Virus record (IMG/VR): IMGVR_UViG_3300037842_001054
Location: 1 to 31,964 of that record
DNA: 31,964 nt
From: a virus
Reading direction: 5' to 3' (one strand)
This document shows positions 30,316 to 31,964 of the stretch, piece after piece (the stretch's first letter is position 1; every line of letters starts with the position of its first letter). The notes below the pieces were generated by a model. That model had not been told where the DNA came from. It saw only the letters and a program-made list of their open reading frames with translations, and did no database searches. A program made the position numbers and the translations under genes.

Positions 30316-30356
30316 CGTGGAGATCGCATGAAGGGTTCGTATATTTATGGTATAAA
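30316..30356 (+). promoter_or_regulatory. Cassette promoter P10 with dyad
   Basis: CGTGG at 30316-30320 stands in for TTTGG; then TTCG and TATATTTAT 30340-30348 in the exact 24-base register. Dyad TTTAT-GGT-ATAAA at 30344-30356. Reads into 30389 and the ligase. Confidence 0.82.
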
Positions 30357-30358
30357 TC

Positions 30359-30370
30359 GGGTGCGAGCCC
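30359..30370 (+). promoter_or_regulatory. GNRA leader hairpin of P10
   Basis: GGGT-GCGA-GCCC, a third GNRA loop variant on the same stem, two bases after the dyad; leader ends AAAGGTTATG. Confidence 0.72.
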
Positions 30371-30388
30371 ATAAAAATAATAAAGGTT

Positions 30389-30613
30389 ATGATTAGAAAA
30401 AAAGAAGATTTAAAACCGTCAACTCCAATGATAATTGATTTGACTGGCCCAGATGGTAATGCATTTGCATTATTAGGTTTTGCAAAAAACTTTGCAAACC
30501 AATTGCAATTAGATTTTAGTAAGATAAGTGCTGAAATGACTTCAGGTGATTATGAGAATCTAATTGAAGTATTTGATAAGTATTTTGGTTCATTTGTAAT
30601 ATTAGAAAGATAA
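30389..30613 (+). CDS. Conserved small phage protein of the IDLTGPDGNAFALLG type
   Basis: 74 residues. PMIIDLTGPDGNAFALLGFAKNFANQL and EMTSGDYENLIEVFDKYFG form a pattern I recognise from small uncharacterised proteins of many phages. No enzymatic motif. Its stop overlaps the ligase ATG (TAATG), tying the two together. Confidence 0.8.
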   Translation: MIRKKEDLKPSTPMIIDLTGPDGNAFALLGFAKNFANQLQLDFSKISAEMTSGDYENLIEVFDKYFGSFVILER

Positions 30614-31890
30614 TGGTTATGAATGATTTAAAAGAATTTATAGATGACATGAGGGCTACAAGCAGTAGCACTGAAAAAGTAGCAATTATAAAACGTAGTT
30701 CTACATTTATACATGATGTGCTTGAAGCTACATATAATCCCTACAAACAATATTATGTTACTAGTAAAACGTGTAAGAAAAATAGTGATCTAGTAGCATT
30801 AGGTAGTCATACTTTGATGCAAACCTTAAATTATTTAAGTTCAAGGGAAGTTACAGGACATGATGCTATTAAATTAGTTAATAGGTTTGCTACTAAAAAT
30901 ATTGGGTGGGATTTAATTTACAAAATTATTGATAAAGATTTAGGCATTAGAGCTGGAGCTAAAGTAATTAATAAAGCAGTTCCTGGTCTTATCCCTGAAT
31001 TTTCAGTTGCATTAGCTAAAGAATATGAGGCAGGTAAATGTGATTGGAAAGATGGATGGTATGCTTCCAGAAAATTAGATGGTGTTAGATGTATAGCTCG
31101 AGTTGATAGTGAAGGTAATTGTAAGTTATTTAGTAGAACTGGTAAAGAATTTACTACACTTAATACAGTTAAAGAAGCCATTGAAGACACTGGTGTTATT
31201 AATACTACATTTGATGGTGAGATTTGTTTAGTTGATGAAAATGGCAATGAAGATTTTCAAGGTGTAATGAAGCAACTAAGACGTAAAGACCACCAAATTG
31301 AAGATCCAGCTTATATAATGTTTGATATGATATCAAATGATGACTTTGACAATTGTAAAGGTACAAGGTTATTAGAAAGACGTTTGTTTGAACTTAAATC
31401 ATTTGTTGAGACTTTAGATTTAAACCGCTATCATCAAGTACTGCGTTTTGCAGAGCAATTTTTAATTGAAGATGATGAAGATCTTGAATGGTGGAATAAT
31501 AAATCAAGTAATAACGGTTGGGAAGGTGTAATGTTGAGGAAGAATATTGGATATGAAGGTAAGCGTACTAAAAACTTGGTTAAAGTAAAGAAATTTCATG
31601 ATGCTGAGTATAAAGTGATGGCAGTTGATTATGATATGCATGAGGTGGTTGTAGATGGTAGATCAGAAACTGTTAAGATGTTAGCTCAAGTATGGATTGA
31701 ACATAAAGGTTATAAAGTGAAAGTAGGTAGTGGATTTACTCATGAGCAGAGACTTAAGCATGTGGGGGAGAATATTGTAGGTAAATTAATTACTGTTCAA
31801 TACTTTGAAGAAACTAAAAATGATAAAGGAGGAATTTCTTTAAGATTTCCTACCGTAAAACACATTTATGATGATACGAGAAATATGTAA
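30613..31890 (+). CDS. 30: ATP-dependent DNA ligase (T4 gp30-like)
   Basis: 425 residues (T4 gp30: 487). Adenylation lysine K154 in KLDGVR (motif I), FDGEICL, motif III AYIMFDMI (233-240), motif IV EGVMLRK (304-310), motif V VKVKKF (323-328), then an OB-fold C-terminal domain. The N-terminal ~145 residues match the helical DNA-binding part of the T4-type enzyme. It seals nicks in replication and repair. ATG 30613 overlaps the upstream stop; ATG 30619 is an alternative. Confidence 0.93.
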   Translation: MVMNDLKEFIDDMRATSSSTEKVAIIKRSSTFIHDVLEATYNPYKQYYVTSKTCKKNSDLVALGSHTLMQTLNYLSSREVTGHDAIKLVNRFATKNIGWDLIYKIIDKDLGIRAGAKVINKAVPGLIPEFSVALAKEYEAGKCDWKDGWYASRKLDGVRCIARVDSEGNCKLFSRTGKEFTTLNTVKEAIEDTGVINTTFDGEICLVDENGNEDFQGVMKQLRRKDHQIEDPAYIMFDMISNDDFDNCKGTRLLERRLFELKSFVETLDLNRYHQVLRFAEQFLIEDDEDLEWWNNKSSNNGWEGVMLRKNIGYEGKRTKNLVKVKKFHDAEYKVMAVDYDMHEVVVDGRSETVKMLAQVWIEHKGYKVKVGSGFTHEQRLKHVGENIVGKLITVQYFEETKNDKGGISLRFPTVKHIYDDTRNM

Positions 31891-31964
31891 ATTATGCGTT
31901 TTACTCGCGTTTTTAGGCGTAAATTTAACGTCAAATGCACAAGTCATTAATTATGTTGATGCAA
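31871..31964 (+). CDS. Secreted protein, N-terminus only (cut by window end)
   Basis: ATG 31871, inside the ligase 3' end in another frame, opens a frame that runs to the edge. The first ~24 residues (MIREICKLCVLLAFLGVNL then TSNAQ) form a Sec signal peptide, with cleavage likely after NA, as in many Bacteroidota. The mature part starts VINYVDA. Whether it carries a T9SS tail like 26248-26751 lies outside the window. Confidence 0.6.
   Translation, partial: MIREICKLCVLLAFLGVNLTSNAQVINYVDA

Noticed and set aside
18850-30370. The repeated leaders as a CRISPR array or mobile repeat
   Set aside because: Copies are scattered kilobases apart, always upstream of genes, and differ in a structured way; they are promoters and leaders.
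30918-31247. 109-codon minus-strand open frame
   Set aside because: Antisense to the ligase adenylation domain; low-complexity Ser/Leu/Pro-rich translation, no start context.

Overview
The window looks like part of a strictly lytic, T4-related tailed phage that infects a Bacteroidota (probably aquatic, flavobacterial) host. It is very AT-rich and tightly packed, and every gene lies on the + strand. Replication proteins resemble those of T4: clamp loader gp44 and gp62 homologues, and an ATP-dependent DNA ligase. The host assignment rests on three observations. Promoters have the Bacteroidota form (TTTG near -33, TAnnTTTG-like near -7). Genes lack Shine-Dalgarno sequences; starts lie in A-rich contexts or are coupled by ATGA/TAATG overlaps. 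One protein carries a signal peptide plus a type IX secretion (T9SS) sorting tail, a system confined to this phylum. No integrase, tRNA, rRNA, CRISPR array or insertion sequence was seen.

Layout. 1-5065: a short unknown gene, a Vsr-like homing endonuclease overlapping the gp44-like clamp loader, an arginine/guanidino-type methyltransferase, the gp62-like subunit, a DUF1599 protein, then a glycosyltransferase and an FkbM methyltransferase. 5066-6073: a Cas4/AddB-like Fe-S nuclease with its own promoter. 6116-15075: a nearly gapless glycan island with two GT-B and about four GT-A-like glycosyltransferases, a short UDP-sugar dehydrogenase, an SDR epimerase, a deleted epimerase remnant and a CmcI-like methyltransferase. 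15082-18846: small proteins, zinc-finger/HNH proteins, a membrane-anchored GH73 glucosaminidase and a heptose-kinase-like sugar kinase. 18850-23332: a SWIM zinc-finger protein, conserved unknowns, the only clear intrinsic terminator (20433-20457), a small metallopeptidase and a run of very small genes. 23365-26751: a LamG-domain protein, a YqiA-like esterase, unknowns and the T9SS cargo-like protein. 26769-31964: a GH16 glycoside hydrolase, a RadA-like ATPase, a small protein with an SSB-like DDELPF tail, another glycosyltransferase, the DNA ligase, and the start of a second secreted protein cut by the window edge.

The most striking non-coding feature is a repeated transcription-start cassette. 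Ten intergenic promoters, plus two weaker candidates, share the layout TTTGG-N15-TTCG-TATATTTA, with exactly 24 bases from the first T of TTTGG to the first T of TATATTTA. In at least five of them an inverted repeat TTTAY-N2-3-RTAAA overlaps the -7 element and presumed start. Two to three bases later comes a short hairpin, four of them capped by GNRA tetraloops (GCAA, GAGA, GCAA, GCGA) on a GGGT/GCCC stem and the fifth with a swapped stem pair. A common AGTTATG or GGTTATG start context follows. The compensating changes argue for selection on a DNA dyad and on an RNA hairpin, and so for a phage-wide regulon.

Together the genes suggest a phage that invests heavily in carbohydrates: making or altering glycans (glycosyltransferases, dehydrogenase, epimerase, kinase, methyltransferases), degrading them (GH16, GH73), probably binding them (LamG), and exporting proteins through the host's own secretion routes. 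Whether the glycans decorate virions, phage DNA or the host surface cannot be decided from sequence alone.
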